DNA from: Bartonella quintana | GTDB taxonomy: Bacteria; Pseudomonadota; Alphaproteobacteria; Rhizobiales; Rhizobiaceae | DNA length: 64,000 bases | Direction: 5' to 3' | NCBI RefSeq assembly: GCF_009936175.1 | Contig: NZ_AP019773.1 | Coordinates: 1,116,001 to 1,180,000, forward strand | Shown here: positions 28,512 to 38,577 of the stretch, piece by piece | How positions within the stretch are numbered: the stretch's first letter is position 1 | How the letters are laid out: the number at the start of each line of letters is the position of its first letter | The notes under the pieces: model-generated | Database searches by the model: none | The model's input: only the letters and a program-made list of their open reading frames with translations | Told to the model about the DNA's origin: nothing | Position numbers and translations under genes: made by a program

Positions 28512-30137
28512 TTATTTCTCAATTGCACTATAAAAAATACGCGGTGCATTATTCCAAACCCATTTTTTAACATCAGGTGTCATTGCGACAAAACCATATT
28601 TCTGAAAGATGAAAGCATAAGGCCCTTTCTGCATAAGTTCACGCTGCAAATCAGCATATATTTGTGCTCGTTTCTGTGGATCTTTTTGAAACAACGCATC
28701 TTCAACCTTTTTATTCATATCTTCATCCAAATATCCATGGTGCCAACTAGGGTAGGCTGTATTTTTAGCCTCAAACCGATTATCAGGGTTGTAAACAAGG
28801 CGCGAAGCCATTGTATGAGGATCGGTAGAGTCATTATTCCACCCAACAAAAACCGTATCAAAAGCACGTGCATAAAGTTTTGAAAATAACTGTGTACCCG
28901 CTAAACGTTCAATTTTAAGGTGTACACCCACCTTTTCTGCACTATCTTGAAGGGACTGAGCAATAGACAAAGCATAAGGAGAGTTTCCCACTAAAAAATT
29001 GACCTCAAACCCTTCTGGATAACCTGCTTCCGTTAAAAGCTGCTTTGCTTTTTGAAGATCAAGTTTAAAAGGCTGTCCTTCTTTTTCATCCAAAGCTCCA
29101 AGATTACCAAGAGGAATAAAGCTTGCACGTGGAACACCAACACCTTTGAGAAGAGTCTTTCCCAGACCTTCATAATCAATAAGATAGCGCATCGCCAAAC
29201 GCACTTTTTCATTGGCAAAAAGTGGATTTGTCGTATTGAACCCCCAATACATCATGGATGGCTCCAACACTTTTTCAACCTTAAGATCTGTTTTTGCCTG
29301 GAGATCTGCTAGATCCTCTGGCGTTAAATTACGTGCGACATCAATATCGTGTTTTTGCAACAATAAACGTTGCATTCCTGGTTCTACAATATGGCGAATT
29401 AAAATCTGCTTAAGCTTAGGTGCTTCCCTCCAATAGTTGGAACTTGCACGCAACAAAATAGCTTCTCCAGGACGCCAACTCTTTAACTGATAAGGACCAA
29501 CACAAGCAGCATGACTCGCCAAATACCGGTTTCCCATATCACCATCTTTTTCGTGTTTCATAATCGTTTCACGATCAAGCAAGGCAGCAGCATGACTTGC
29601 AGCAATATTGTTAAGAAGAAGCTCCGCTGGATAAGGCTTATCAAATTTCATCACCACCGTCTTCTCATTCGGTGCTTGAAGAGCAGAATCAACGTTTTTT
29701 TCTGTAATACCATATTCATTAAATGTTGCCGCATTGGCCAACTTCAATTTAACAACCCGCTTCATGCTCCACACAAGATCATTGGCCTTAGCGGGCCGAC
29801 CATCGTTAAACTTCAAACCATCACGCAAATGAAAAGTAATCACCGTGCTTTGGTCATCACCTGAAACATCCCAACTTTTTGCCAAAGAGGGAACCATTTT
29901 AGCAGCATCATCTGTAGAAAAATCGACTAAATTATCACAAACATTGACAATAATTTCAGTTCCATAAACGTCATTGAGTTGCGCAGGATCAAACGTCTCG
30001 ATTGCATCAATATTCCAAGCCATCACGAGGGTATCGGCAGGTGTTTTTGCTGAAACTTGCTGCGAAAACATCCCCATAGCAATAAGAGCAGAAACAAAAG
30101 AACTGCTGCCTTTCAATATCTTTCTTTTCAAGTTCAT
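28512..30137 (-). CDS. Peptide ABC transporter substrate-binding protein (first SBP of operon)
   Basis: 541-residue SBP family 5 protein with a classic signal peptide ending near 'SQQVSAKTP' (cleavage about 30). Motifs parallel those of its downstream paralogue: 'ETFDPAQLNDVYGTEIIVNV', 'FHLRDGLKFNDGRPAKANDL', 'ASHAACVGPYQLKSWRPGEA' and 'NPLFANEKVRLAMRYLIDY'. The start is ATG within 'MNLKRKIL' with AAAGGAAAAG upstream. As first gene of the importer operon it is probably expressed more strongly than the rest. A decayed third copy lies further upstream. Confidence 0.9.
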   Translation of the reverse strand: MNLKRKILKGSSSFVSALIAMGMFSQQVSAKTPADTLVMAWNIDAIETFDPAQLNDVYGTEIIVNVCDNLVDFSTDDAAKMVPSLAKSWDVSGDDQSTVITFHLRDGLKFNDGRPAKANDLVWSMKRVVKLKLANAATFNEYGITEKNVDSALQAPNEKTVVMKFDKPYPAELLLNNIAASHAAALLDRETIMKHEKDGDMGNRYLASHAACVGPYQLKSWRPGEAILLRASSNYWREAPKLKQILIRHIVEPGMQRLLLQKHDIDVARNLTPEDLADLQAKTDLKVEKVLEPSMMYWGFNTTNPLFANEKVRLAMRYLIDYEGLGKTLLKGVGVPRASFIPLGNLGALDEKEGQPFKLDLQKAKQLLTEAGYPEGFEVNFLVGNSPYALSIAQSLQDSAEKVGVHLKIERLAGTQLFSKLYARAFDTVFVGWNNDSTDPHTMASRLVYNPDNRFEAKNTAYPSWHHGYLDEDMNKKVEDALFQKDPQKRAQIYADLQRELMQKGPYAFIFQKYGFVAMTPDVKKWVWNNAPRIFYSAIEK

Positions 30138-30713
30138 AGACTTTTCCTTTTAAATATTATTGTATCGATTAATTAGTTTGAAACGATACGGTAAATTTAT
30201 AAAAATAAAGACTGAACAAACATGTTTTAACGACCTAGACAGAGTCATTCACTTTCAAACTCATTGGCTTACGTTGCAATTAAACCATAGAAAACATATA
30301 GTACACCTTCAAAGATCCAATATCACATCGACATTACAATACTTTTTTCCTCCACAATAAATTACATACCATTCTCAAACAAACCTTCCAATAAGTCATC
30401 TGAAAAGTCATCGCACGGAGATTCACAGATTCACCATTGCACTTCCTTAAACTGTATCAAAAATAATTGTGCAAATTTTAAAAACAATTCCATCTTCTCA
30501 GACATTCAATTTCAGAGTGTACACTCATCCTTACCAGATTATCAAGAGCGAACTGAACAGCCAGCAAAACACAAAAAAACATTCTGGCTAGCATTCTGCC
30601 CCCCAAGCCGTTTAGTCTTTTAAAAGCTGAGCGTAAAAGGAAATTTTTCTTTTTTTATCTAAAATGCTAAACGAGCCGACAGAGATAAAATTGCAATGAG
30701 AAACATTAATTCT
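30138..30713. other. Upstream region of the ABC importer operon
   Basis: AT-rich gap that should hold the operon promoter. No intact gene; some of it may be the decayed 3' part of the third binding-protein gene, but I cannot align it by eye. Confidence 0.4.
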
Positions 30714-31049
30714 CTAAATTTTATCTCTCGATAAGACATCATAGCCAATGAGAAAGTACATAATAAAATGGATTTTTTCATTAGTAAAAATAAAATGCAT
30801 CACACTTCCCCCTAAAGACATGACTAGCTCTAAATCCTTCCCAATTTGGACGTTCATCATTGCTGCGCCTTCAAAAAAAATTTTAAGGATTGAATGAAAC
30901 AAGGCAGTGGATACAAATCTATTTGATCTTAAGCACCTTCCTAAAAAACTGAAACTCACACGTAGCAAAATCACTTCCTGGAAAAGAAAGCTATCAGAAA
31001 GCGTAACACAAGCATTTGGGAATAATACCATACAAAAATGGTGATACAT
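30714..31049 (-). pseudogene. Third substrate-binding protein, remnant
   Basis: 111-codon minus-strand fragment aligning with the middle of the two intact SBPs. 'NACV' plus about eight residues, then 'FQEVILLRVSF', parallels 'AACV' through 'PGEAILLRASS'. 'IGKDLELVMSLGGSVMHFIF' followed by 'TNEKIHFIMYFLIGYDVLS' parallels 'KTDLKVEKVLEPSMMYWGFN' then 'FANEKVRLAMRYLIDYEGLG'. It corresponds to roughly residues 210-330 of the family, with no signal peptide and no C-terminal half. It lies upstream of the operon in the same orientation, so the locus once had at least three tandem binding-protein genes. Confidence 0.7.
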
Positions 31050-31487
31050 TCAGTAAAAAATTTAACAAACATATTTCATTAAATTTCAAAAAACAGAACA
31101 ATGCATAATAGTTCCGCACCGACAAACTTGAAAACCACTTCACCTTCATCAACAGGCATGAATAAAACGCCTATCATTTGCCTTATTATAACCACTGTAC
31201 AAATAAAACGGATAAGTATTACTCAAACCAATGGCATAAATTGCACTCACCATGATTCCAGAAATAAAAAATTTTAGAAATTACCCCTGAAAAACCGCTA
31301 ACTGATTTTCCTTCCCTTTTTCTATAAAATTGCTCTACCTGTTAAAACCAGTATATACTATAGCATCATGCTCAGCAGCAATTATCAAAGAACAAGAAGA
31401 AAATTAAACGATCAGAAAAGCACCCCCATTCTTCTATTGTCCTCTTCAACAATACCCCCACCCCTTATGGAAAAGATCTTCACAAAT
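31050..31487. other. Non-coding gap
   Basis: AT-rich spacer; the decayed 5' part of the third SBP may lie here but is not readable. A plus-strand frame near 31368 overlaps the end of tag and has no family features. Confidence 0.4.
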
Positions 31488-32114
31488 TTATCGACAAAAA
31501 CACCCCTCAAGATGATGATTGACAATCCCTACTGCCTGCATAAAAGCATAACAAATTGTGGGACCAACAAATGTCCAACCACGTTTTTTTAAATCTGCAG
31601 AAAAACGAAGAGAAGCAGGTGTTATGGAATGAGCCAACAGTGTTTGAAAATCTATCCTTTCATACCGCTCTGATTGTGGTGGTTGAAAAGACCAAAAATA
31701 GTGGGACAAACTTCCCCATTCTGTAATTATTTCGCGCACTTTGAGGGCATTGTTAACCACTGACCGAATTTTCCCCTCATGACGAATAATGCTTTTATTC
31801 TGCATCAACATTTGTACCCTTTCTTCATCATAACAGGCAATTTTTTCAAAATCGAAAAAGTCAAAAGCTTGGCGGAAATGAGAGATTTTTTTTAAAATTG
31901 TGAGCCAAGAAAGCCCTGCCTGAAAACCTTCAAGACAAATTTTTTCAAATAAACGGCGATCCTCAAAAACAGGCTTGCCCCATTCATTATCATGATAAGC
32001 ACAATACAGCGGATCTGTACCTGCCCATGCACAACGAACTTTTCCATCCGCTCCCTTAAGAAGCCCTTCATCGAACATTCCATTTCCCGTATTAAAAGAG
32101 TGTTCCTTGATCAT
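31488..32114 (-). CDS. tag: DNA-3-methyladenine glycosylase I
   Basis: Base-excision repair glycosylase that removes N3-methyladenine from alkylated DNA. The 208-residue protein has '[19 protein letters not shown]' (about 28-46), which supplies N-terminal zinc ligands, '[20 protein letters not shown]' (about 64-83), the active-site helix, and the C-terminal '[10 protein letters not shown]' with the remaining zinc ligands. It carries about 20 residues more at the N-terminus than Escherichia coli Tag, and this extension overlaps the xseA stop by 23 nt, so a later start is possible. It is cotranscribed with xseA, giving a DNA-repair pair. Confidence 0.92.
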   Translation of the reverse strand: MIKEHSFNTGNGMFDEGLLKGADGKVRCAWAGTDPLYCAYHDNEWGKPVFEDRRLFEKICLEGFQAGLSWLTILKKISHFRQAFDFFDFEKIACYDEERVQMLMQNKSIIRHEGKIRSVVNNALKVREIITEWGSLSHYFWSFQPPQSERYERIDFQTLLAHSITPASLRFSADLKKRGWTFVGPTICYAFMQAVGIVNHHLEGCFCR

Positions 32115-33522
32115 CTTGTTTCGACTTTATCCGTTTAGATTTTGAAGATCGATTAAGACCATGATCACGCGCTGAAACACTCATTTCACCATCAAAAAAG
32201 CGCAAATTTATTTGCCCAGTTTCAGGAAACTGCACCAATCGTTTAATGAGCTTATTATCTGGCCCCAAAGCCAAAACAAAACCACGTTCTAAAATATTCT
32301 GGTAAGAAGTGCTTTTTAAAAGCCTAGATGCGACCTCTAGCTGAGCGCGTTGTTTTTCCACATTGCGCACAAAAGCACGATGAAGGCGCGCAGTATATTC
32401 TTTCGTATTGCGTAGTTCTTTTTCAGTATTCAGTAAACGCGGCGAAAGACGTAGATTAAGCCCATGAAAATAAAAACGTTTTTTATCGCAACTTACACAA
32501 AGAGCACGCTGTAATCGACTTGAAATTTCATCAAAACCGCGCCGAGGTAAAGCGAAGAGTTGATCGACGGTTGGAAGTCCTCGGACAAGAGCACGCAATT
32601 TTTGTTGATGAAAATCAAAATAACGGGCCAGCCCCATACGCAAACGTGCACCAAGCGATGCCACTTGCACTTCAAGATCAAGCTTAACGGGAACAGCTCG
32701 TTCTGCTGCTCCCGTAGGAGTTGGAGCACGCCAATCAGCGACATAATCAATCAAGGTCCAGTCCGTTTCATGCCCAACAGCAGAAATAACTGGAAGGGCA
32801 GATTCATAAACAGCACGAACAACGACTTCGTCATTAAATCCCCACAAATCTTCTAAACTTCCCCCTCCCCGTGCAACAATAATAAGATCAGGCTTAGGAA
32901 CAAGTCCTCCGAAAGGGAGAGCATTAAAACCTTTAAGAGCATCAGCCACTTCACGACCACTTGTATCCCCCTGAACCCGTACCGGCCAAACCAAAATATG
33001 CAACGGAAAACGATCCGATATACGATGAATAATATCACGAATGACAGCGCCTGTTGGTGATGTCACAACGCCTATAATTCGAGGCATATAAGGCAAAGGT
33101 TTCTTTTTTGCTTCGTCAAATAAGCCTTCATCCGCAAGCTTTTTCTTGCGATTTTCCAGAAGTGTCATCAAAGCGCCAACGCCTGTTGGTTCAAGAGCTT
33201 CAATGACAATTTGATATTTTGAAGACCCAGGATAAGTCGTAAGCTTGCCGACAGCAATCACTTCCATCCCTTCTTCAGGAGGAAATTTGAGCTTTTCCAT
33301 AATGCCGCGCCAAATGACAGCTTCCAATCGTGCTTTATCATCTTTTAAGGAAAAGTAGACGTGACCTGAAGCATGGGCGCCCCGGTAACCCGATATTTCC
33401 CCACGCACCCGCACATAACTAAACCTTTCTTCAACAACACGCTTTAAAGCCCCCGCTATTTCGGAAACACTAAATTCTGCAACATTCGTTGCTTCTGTTT
33501 TTTCAAAAAACAAATTCATCAT
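32092..33522 (-). CDS. xseA: Exodeoxyribonuclease VII large subunit
   Basis: Catalytic large subunit of exonuclease VII, which degrades single-stranded DNA in both directions. The 476-residue protein has an N-terminal OB-fold ('[20 protein letters not shown]', about 50-69), then the catalytic domain with '[16 protein letters not shown]' (about 154) and '[19 protein letters not shown]' (about 214-232), '[17 protein letters not shown]' and '[10 protein letters not shown]'. A coiled coil follows from about 300. The C-terminus has a lysine-rich end. A decayed copy of residues about 356-406 lies 500 nt upstream. Confidence 0.95.
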   Translation of the reverse strand: MMNLFFEKTEATNVAEFSVSEIAGALKRVVEERFSYVRVRGEISGYRGAHASGHVYFSLKDDKARLEAVIWRGIMEKLKFPPEEGMEVIAVGKLTTYPGSSKYQIVIEALEPTGVGALMTLLENRKKKLADEGLFDEAKKKPLPYMPRIIGVVTSPTGAVIRDIIHRISDRFPLHILVWPVRVQGDTSGREVADALKGFNALPFGGLVPKPDLIIVARGGGSLEDLWGFNDEVVVRAVYESALPVISAVGHETDWTLIDYVADWRAPTPTGAAERAVPVKLDLEVQVASLGARLRMGLARYFDFHQQKLRALVRGLPTVDQLFALPRRGFDEISSRLQRALCVSCDKKRFYFHGLNLRLSPRLLNTEKELRNTKEYTARLHRAFVRNVEKQRAQLEVASRLLKSTSYQNILERGFVLALGPDNKLIKRLVQFPETGQINLRFFDGEMSVSARDHGLNRSSKSKRIKSKQDDQGTLF

Positions 33523-33775
33523 TTTTTCAATTCATGGATGTTGAAACATTCAATCCTAACACCCATACAAGCACATCTTTATAGGAATGAATATCTCTCT
33601 TTAAAAGGGAATGGCTTGAAATCCCATTCTACACACAACATATTAATATAGTTATGAGGAACCTTCGATGGACTGAAAAGTTCTCAACCTATGCAAAACA
33701 CCAAAACAGCATAAACATTCCCTTTCGAACTCCTAAAAATAAAAGAATATCCAAAAAACTAATGAAGAAAATACT

Positions 33776-33910
33776 ATGAAAATACCACGAAAAATGCCTA
33801 TAGAACATGAACGTGTTTCAGAAATCAGTACAGAGGTAACGCCTGTCTTACAAGGTGGTAAACTCGAAAGAGAGGTAAGAAAAAACAAACGGAAAAATAA
33901 ACAGCAATAA
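33776..33910 (+). CDS. Possible small basic protein (44 aa)
   Basis: Short open frame from ATG to TAA, reading 'MKIPRKMPIEHERVSEIS' at the start and ending in a lysine-rich 'RKNKRKNKQQ'. I do not recognise it. The upstream sequence has only a weak AAGAAAA site, and the frame stands alone between xseA and decayed sequence. Codon use is not obviously random (no rare clusters), but this may equally be a chance frame or a fragment of a lost gene. Confidence 0.3.
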   Translation: MKIPRKMPIEHERVSEISTEVTPVLQGGKLEREVRKNKRKNKQQ

Positions 33911-34010
33911 AATCTTTGTATTCCTTATTTTTGCGTTCCTCAATTTTATGACGATGAGACCATTGTATTTATACAACTGGAGTACATTATGTTCAAAAGT
34001 GTGTCAATGA

Positions 34011-34160
34011 GAAGAACTTTATAAAAAGTCTCAACACAACTTCTACCTAAGCGCATTGTTTCTCCACATTGCACATGAAAGAACGAGGAAAGCACGCAGT
34101 ATATTCCTTTGTGCTGTGGAGCTCTTTTTCAATATTTAGTAAACGCAGGGAAAGACGTAG
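34011..34160 (-). pseudogene. Partial xseA duplicate, decayed
   Basis: About 150 bp resembling xseA positions 32305-32455 in the same orientation, with roughly 80 percent identity by eye in the best 110 bp. The minus-strand translation 'LRLLNIEKELHSTKEYTA' and 'NVEKQCA' then stop then 'VEV' aligns with '[18 protein letters not shown]' and '[11 protein letters not shown]' of intact XseA. It is a remnant of a tandem duplication (or of an imported allele) that has lost the rest of the gene. Confidence 0.75.
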
Positions 34161-34459
34161 AATAAAAAGAAAAAGTTGTCGAATTCTTTTTATTCATTTT
34201 GGGAGAGATATTCAAACATGTTGCTATGAAATCACTTGTTCTTTCAATCCTGGTTGGCGTGGTAATGAAGCTTTTTGGGTGAACGCCTTATGATTTTGTG
34301 CAAGCAATAATGGAATTTTTTAAATTTCCATGGAAAACAGGATTTATAACTTTTATAAACTTCTTCCATATGACCATGATGAGAGCAGTCATTGTTTTAC
34401 CTATTTTTCTTTTTTCACGCATTTTCCGCAAAAATAAATGCCTTAGAGTTTTCCTTCCA
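34161..34459. other. Non-coding gap
   Basis: AT-rich sequence between the xseA remnant and the TIGR02186 gene. Possibly further decayed coding sequence; nothing recognisable. Confidence 0.4.
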
Positions 34460-35260
34460 CTAATCTTTTCGAAAAATCAAACGATATAAAAAGCCTGTAC
34501 TAACAGCCACAAATACTGCAATAATACCATACAGGAAACTATGCTTATGAGCACCAAAGAAAATTGTATAAGCAATATGTGCTTTTACAATTTCAAGAGT
34601 CGTGGTCGCACTATCAATAAATTGTCCATCGCGAAAAAGATAAGCACGAGCCTGATAATGTCCAACAGGAATATTTGCCGGTAACCGAAAATGCGCTGTA
34701 AAAAGTGAGCCAGAACCAAAACGAACACCGCCCACTTCCTCGTTATAAAGTTTTTTGGCCTTTTGCAATTTTATAAGTTCATCACGAAAGATTTGTATTT
34801 TCTCCTGATCTTGTTCATCCGACTGTAGCAACAAATAGGATAATCCTAAGCCTAAGCGTTTATAATTTTCAGCGCTGGTAATGTCATCAATCGCACGCGT
34901 TGTTACCATTGAATAAAAGAGAGGAACATTTTTAAAAATCAGAGAGTCTGCATTAATCCAAATTCCAGCATTACGTTTTTTTTTGCGCATAATCATCGAA
35001 CGCGTTTGCCCTTCCAAGCTCACAACAATATCATAACGGTTCTGTCGAGAATATAACGGATCTAAAACGCCGGCAATATAAAGATCACAACCATCGAAAT
35101 GTGTATCAACCGTAATCCTATTCGTTGTTAAGATAATTTGGATAGTTTCGTGATCAACTTGATCAATGAAAGAAGCTTTTGCGCTAACATATGGCCTTAT
35201 AGGAAAAGAGATGACATAAAAACAGCTTGCAATGATGCATAAAGAAAATAATTTACCCAT
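34460..35260 (-). CDS. TIGR02186-family membrane-anchored periplasmic protein
   Basis: 266-residue protein with an N-terminal signal sequence (about 1-26) and one C-terminal membrane helix (about 240-261), with a beta-rich domain between. Blocks such as 'ITVDTHFDGCDLYIAGVLDP' and 'FRLPANIPVGHYQARAYLFR' match the uncharacterised TIGR02186 family. Genes of this family usually lie next to a TauE/SafE permease, as here, with only 2 nt between the permease stop and this ATG. A joint role in export of sulfonate or a related organosulfur compound has been suggested for such pairs but is not proven. Confidence 0.82.
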   Translation of the reverse strand: MGKLFSLCIIASCFYVISFPIRPYVSAKASFIDQVDHETIQIILTTNRITVDTHFDGCDLYIAGVLDPLYSRQNRYDIVVSLEGQTRSMIMRKKKRNAGIWINADSLIFKNVPLFYSMVTTRAIDDITSAENYKRLGLGLSYLLLQSDEQDQEKIQIFRDELIKLQKAKKLYNEEVGGVRFGSGSLFTAHFRLPANIPVGHYQARAYLFRDGQFIDSATTTLEIVKAHIAYTIFFGAHKHSFLYGIIAVFVAVSTGFLYRLIFRKD

Positions 35261-35262
35261 TT

Positions 35263-36183
35263 TTATCTCATCAGAATATCGAGAGAGAAAAGATTATCAG
35301 GGCGTACAAATAATTGAAAAGCAAGACGCATACATACAATTAACACCAAACATGCAAGCGCCATACGTAATTGTTCAGCCTTTAATTTCCGTCCAGCACT
35401 TGTTCCATATTGCGCACCAATACTTCCCCCAAGCATCAGCAAAAAAGCCAAAACAATATCAACTGACTGATTGCTCACACTTTGCAAAATTGTCGTAAAA
35501 GAGGAGACAAATGTAATCTGAAAAAGTGAAGTTCCAATCACAACACTAGTTGGGACACGCAAAAGGTAAATCAATGCTGGTATCATGAAGAATCCTCCAC
35601 CGATTCCCATAATAGAAGACAACAATCCAACAATTAAACCAATCCCTAAAACTGGAATAATGCTGACATAGATCATTGATGTCCGAAAACGCATTTTTAA
35701 CGGCAACCGATGAATCCAATTGTGTCTACCAGCAAGACAAATATTGACTTTTTGTGCCTTGCGCTGACGCAGCATCTCGCGCCAACTCTCAATAATCATC
35801 AAACTTCCCACACTTCCAAGAAGAATTACATAAAGAAGCGAAATCATTAAATCTAATTGCCCCAATTTTTTCAAAACAGAAAAAATCTGAATCCCGACTA
35901 AAGAACCAATCCCCCCTCCAATCGCTAAAAGAATACCAAGTTTGATATCAAGAGTACGTCTTCTAAAATGTGTAATCGCCCCCGTCACAGAGGAGGCAAT
36001 CATCTGATTAGCCCCTGTTCCAACAGCAATAGCAGGAGGAATATTATAGAAAATCAATAAAGGCGTGATAAGAAAACCACCCCCAATTCCAAAAAGACCT
36101 GAAAAAAAACCACCAACCACTCCCATACCAATCAAGATCAGCATGTTGAGCGAGATTTCAGCAATTGGTAAATAAATACTCAC
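35263..36183 (-). CDS. TauE/SafE-family permease (sulfite/organosulfonate exporter type)
   Basis: 306-residue inner-membrane protein with about eight helices. It carries the duplicated family motif: 'GGFFSGLFGIGGGFLITPLL' near 24-43 and 'GLLSSIMGIGGGFFMIPAL' near 185-203, each with the G-x-G-G-G core. A conserved 'GTGANQMIASSVTGAITHFRR' lies between. The family exports small anions such as sulfite or sulfoacetate across the membrane; the actual substrate is unknown. The TIGR02186 gene directly downstream forms a conserved pair. Confidence 0.88.
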   Translation of the reverse strand: MSIYLPIAEISLNMLILIGMGVVGGFFSGLFGIGGGFLITPLLIFYNIPPAIAVGTGANQMIASSVTGAITHFRRRTLDIKLGILLAIGGGIGSLVGIQIFSVLKKLGQLDLMISLLYVILLGSVGSLMIIESWREMLRQRKAQKVNICLAGRHNWIHRLPLKMRFRTSMIYVSIIPVLGIGLIVGLLSSIMGIGGGFFMIPALIYLLRVPTSVVIGTSLFQITFVSSFTTILQSVSNQSVDIVLAFLLMLGGSIGAQYGTSAGRKLKAEQLRMALACLVLIVCMRLAFQLFVRPDNLFSLDILMR

Positions 36184-36341
36184 TTACAGAACCTTCAAGA
36201 CAATATGAGGTTTTTTAGCTAATTTGAGAACCCTTCTCCAACAATCTTTATTGTGTGTTTAAAAGAACAATTTTAGATGCCATACATGCCTTTGCAAAAT
36301 CGAATTGCACACACCATGTCTATTAATCTAATATCATAAAA

Positions 36342-37169
36342 TTAAAAATGAGCTGCTCTTAGAAAGCATAACGTTACTGCTGCCATAAATGCAATGGTTA
36401 AAAAACAAAGAAGCAATTTTTTAACAGGATAACGTAAAAAAAAGAAAGTGTCCCCAGATTTCACATCTAAAGAAGGAGATTCTACCTTTAAGGAAGGAGT
36501 ATACTGATCCTTCACGATAGAACGACCAGATGCTTGAACATCAGAACGCCTCTCTTCCATTACAAAACTCCCCACAAGCCCGTTGACCTCTTTTAAAGAA
36601 GGCTCCACACTATCAGCATTTACAAGCAAAGAGCTTCTATCACCTTGTTGCAATACATTTACAGCATTTGTTTGAATTGGAGTTATACTGTTTTGTCCGG
36701 AAAAACCTGTTACCTCTTGGCACGAAGAACGTTCTTGGTTTCCCTCACATGCCATCTGAGCAAGGTGCTGCACAACAGAATCAAGCGATTTTGAATCAGA
36801 AACACGCCGTGTAACCGTTGCTTCTTCTAAGCTTTTCTTTTCGCTCTGCAAACTCTGAACAAGCATTATAATCTGCTCTAGAGACTCAAAAAGCTTTTTT
36901 TCTTTTTGGCGACGTACATAATACTCAGCCAAAATCGCCCGACTAATGTCATCCAAATAAGATTTAAAATTTTCTTCCAAAGAACTGCGCGATATCAAAT
37001 GATGAGGCGAATACTTCATCTCCATTTGTGTGTGAACAGAGCGTAGTTTCTTAGCGATATCTGACATCGTTACTTCAGCAGATGCACCCATGTTCTCTTT
37101 CTGCTCAACAACAAAAGAAAAAGGTTTATCATGCCTAACCTGCTTTGTAATATAATTCTTCGTTTTCAC
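36342..37169 (-). CDS. Hypothetical tail-anchored protein
   Basis: Not recognised. The 275-residue product has a soluble, charged N-terminal half with a predicted coiled coil (about 60-120, 'EYYVRRQKEKKLFESLEQII'), a low-complexity Ser/Val-rich middle (about 120-235) and a single C-terminal hydrophobic helix (about 250-270, 'LLLCFLTIAFMAAVTLCFL') with a short tail. There is no N-terminal signal. This is the layout of a tail-anchored inner-membrane protein. It stands alone between large gaps. A genus-specific protein is likely. Confidence 0.65.
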   Translation of the reverse strand: MKTKNYITKQVRHDKPFSFVVEQKENMGASAEVTMSDIAKKLRSVHTQMEMKYSPHHLISRSSLEENFKSYLDDISRAILAEYYVRRQKEKKLFESLEQIIMLVQSLQSEKKSLEEATVTRRVSDSKSLDSVVQHLAQMACEGNQERSSCQEVTGFSGQNSITPIQTNAVNVLQQGDRSSLLVNADSVEPSLKEVNGLVGSFVMEERRSDVQASGRSIVKDQYTPSLKVESPSLDVKSGDTFFFLRYPVKKLLLCFLTIAFMAAVTLCFLRAAHF

Positions 37170-37778
37170 AAACGCTACCCCTAATTGTATTCACAAATGT
37201 TACGCCGTATTAATCTTCTGCAAAGAATCACACAAATGAATGGGAAGTGTGTTCTATTTTAGTAAATAGAGCTTTAAAAACTTCCAAAAACATTTTCCAG
37301 AAATAGTTTGAAAGAGTGATATTTGATTTTCCTGCTCTCAAGATTTGAATTGAAAAATTATTTCTCTATTTTTGCTTTTTTTACTCTTTTTTCATTACAT
37401 TAAAAACCTATTAACCCATTATAAACTGAGCATGTGCAACTAAAAAAGGATATCTTCATTTTACTATTCGTCTAGCATTTATCATTTTGTGCTCCTATTC
37501 TTTCAAATCCTTATTCGTAATTTCTTTTTTACAAACTCTGATAATCACATTCGCTTGAAATGATTGCACATTGATTTTTTCTTCAAGCGAAGAAAGCAAA
37601 TTAAAGCACAAAAGACAGCAAAACCGTAAATTGGAAACAACGATAAAAGCATACAAGTAAACATAAGAAAGCTTATATAATGAGAAAACTAATTATTAAG
37701 TGAGATTCAGTTCTAAATAATTTTGTTTCTTGTGGTTATTACTATAAACTTGTGATCATACAAACAAAGAGGATCATT
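37170..37778. other. Long upstream region of the ETF operon
   Basis: About 600 nt, AT-rich, without coding features. It must contain promoters for etfB and for the divergent tail-anchored gene. No operator or riboswitch is recognisable. Confidence 0.45.
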
Positions 37779-38525
37779 ATGAAGATAATCGTCGCTGTTA
37801 AACATGTTGTTGATTATAACATCAAAATACGCGTCAAACCCGATAACACAGGCGTTAATCTGTCCCATGTAAAAATGTCCATGAACCCTTTTGACGAAAT
37901 TGCCGTAGAGGAAGCAATCCGCCAAAAAGAATCCGGCAAAATTTCAGAAGTCGTTCTTGTTTCAATTGGACCAGAAGCAGCACAAGAAACCTTACGAACA
38001 GGGCTTGCAATGGGTGCAGATCGTGCGCTCCTTGTAACAACGCAAGAAACACTCGAACCTTTAGCAATTGCTAAAATTCTCAAGGTCATTGTTCACGAAG
38101 AACAACCAGATATGGTTTTTTTAGGCAAACAAACTATTGATGATGAGAGCAATCAAACCGGACAAATGTTAGCTGCCCTTCTTGGTTGGGGACAAGCGAC
38201 TTTTGCCTCAAGCCTGGACATAGAAAATGGGCACGCTATAGTTATCCGAGAAGTAGATAACGGCACACAAACCCTTTCCCTTCCTCTTCCCATAGTTATG
38301 ACCGCTGATCTAAGGTTAAACGAACCACGTTATACTTCTCTCCCCAATATCATAAAAGCGAAAAAGAAACCCATTGAACAAAGAGCTCTTGCCGATCTTG
38401 GTACAGAGACACGAGCACGCTTAACAGTCTTACTTGTTGAAGAACCGAAACCCCGTCGAGCTGGTGTTAAAGTAGCTAATGTAGCAGAACTTATCAGCGC
38501 ATTAAAACAAACAAATTGCATTTAA
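37779..38525 (+). CDS. etfB: Electron transfer flavoprotein beta subunit
   Basis: Beta subunit of the soluble ETF heterodimer, which takes electrons from acyl-CoA and other flavoprotein dehydrogenases and carries them to ETF-QO. The 248-residue protein starts 'MKIIVAVKHVVDYNIKIRVK' and has 'MNPFDEIAVEEAIRQKE' (about 38-54) and 'FLGKQTIDDESNQTGQMLAA' (about 116-135), the AMP-binding and signature regions. The start at 37779 has AGAGGA 6 nt upstream and gives the family length; an upstream GTG at 37752 would add nine unlikely residues. It is first of an etfB-etfA-ETF-QO operon. Confidence 0.96.
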   Translation: MKIIVAVKHVVDYNIKIRVKPDNTGVNLSHVKMSMNPFDEIAVEEAIRQKESGKISEVVLVSIGPEAAQETLRTGLAMGADRALLVTTQETLEPLAIAKILKVIVHEEQPDMVFLGKQTIDDESNQTGQMLAALLGWGQATFASSLDIENGHAIVIREVDNGTQTLSLPLPIVMTADLRLNEPRYTSLPNIIKAKKKPIEQRALADLGTETRARLTVLLVEEPKPRRAGVKVANVAELISALKQTNCI

Positions 38526-38577
38526 TATTCGATAACCAATGGATCAAAAGCAACACTGCATAAAAAGGTAAAAACTT

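Noticed and set aside
28321..28533. Small plus-strand frame between the two binding-protein genes
   Set aside because: Overlaps the end of the upstream binding-protein gene on the other strand and shows no family features.
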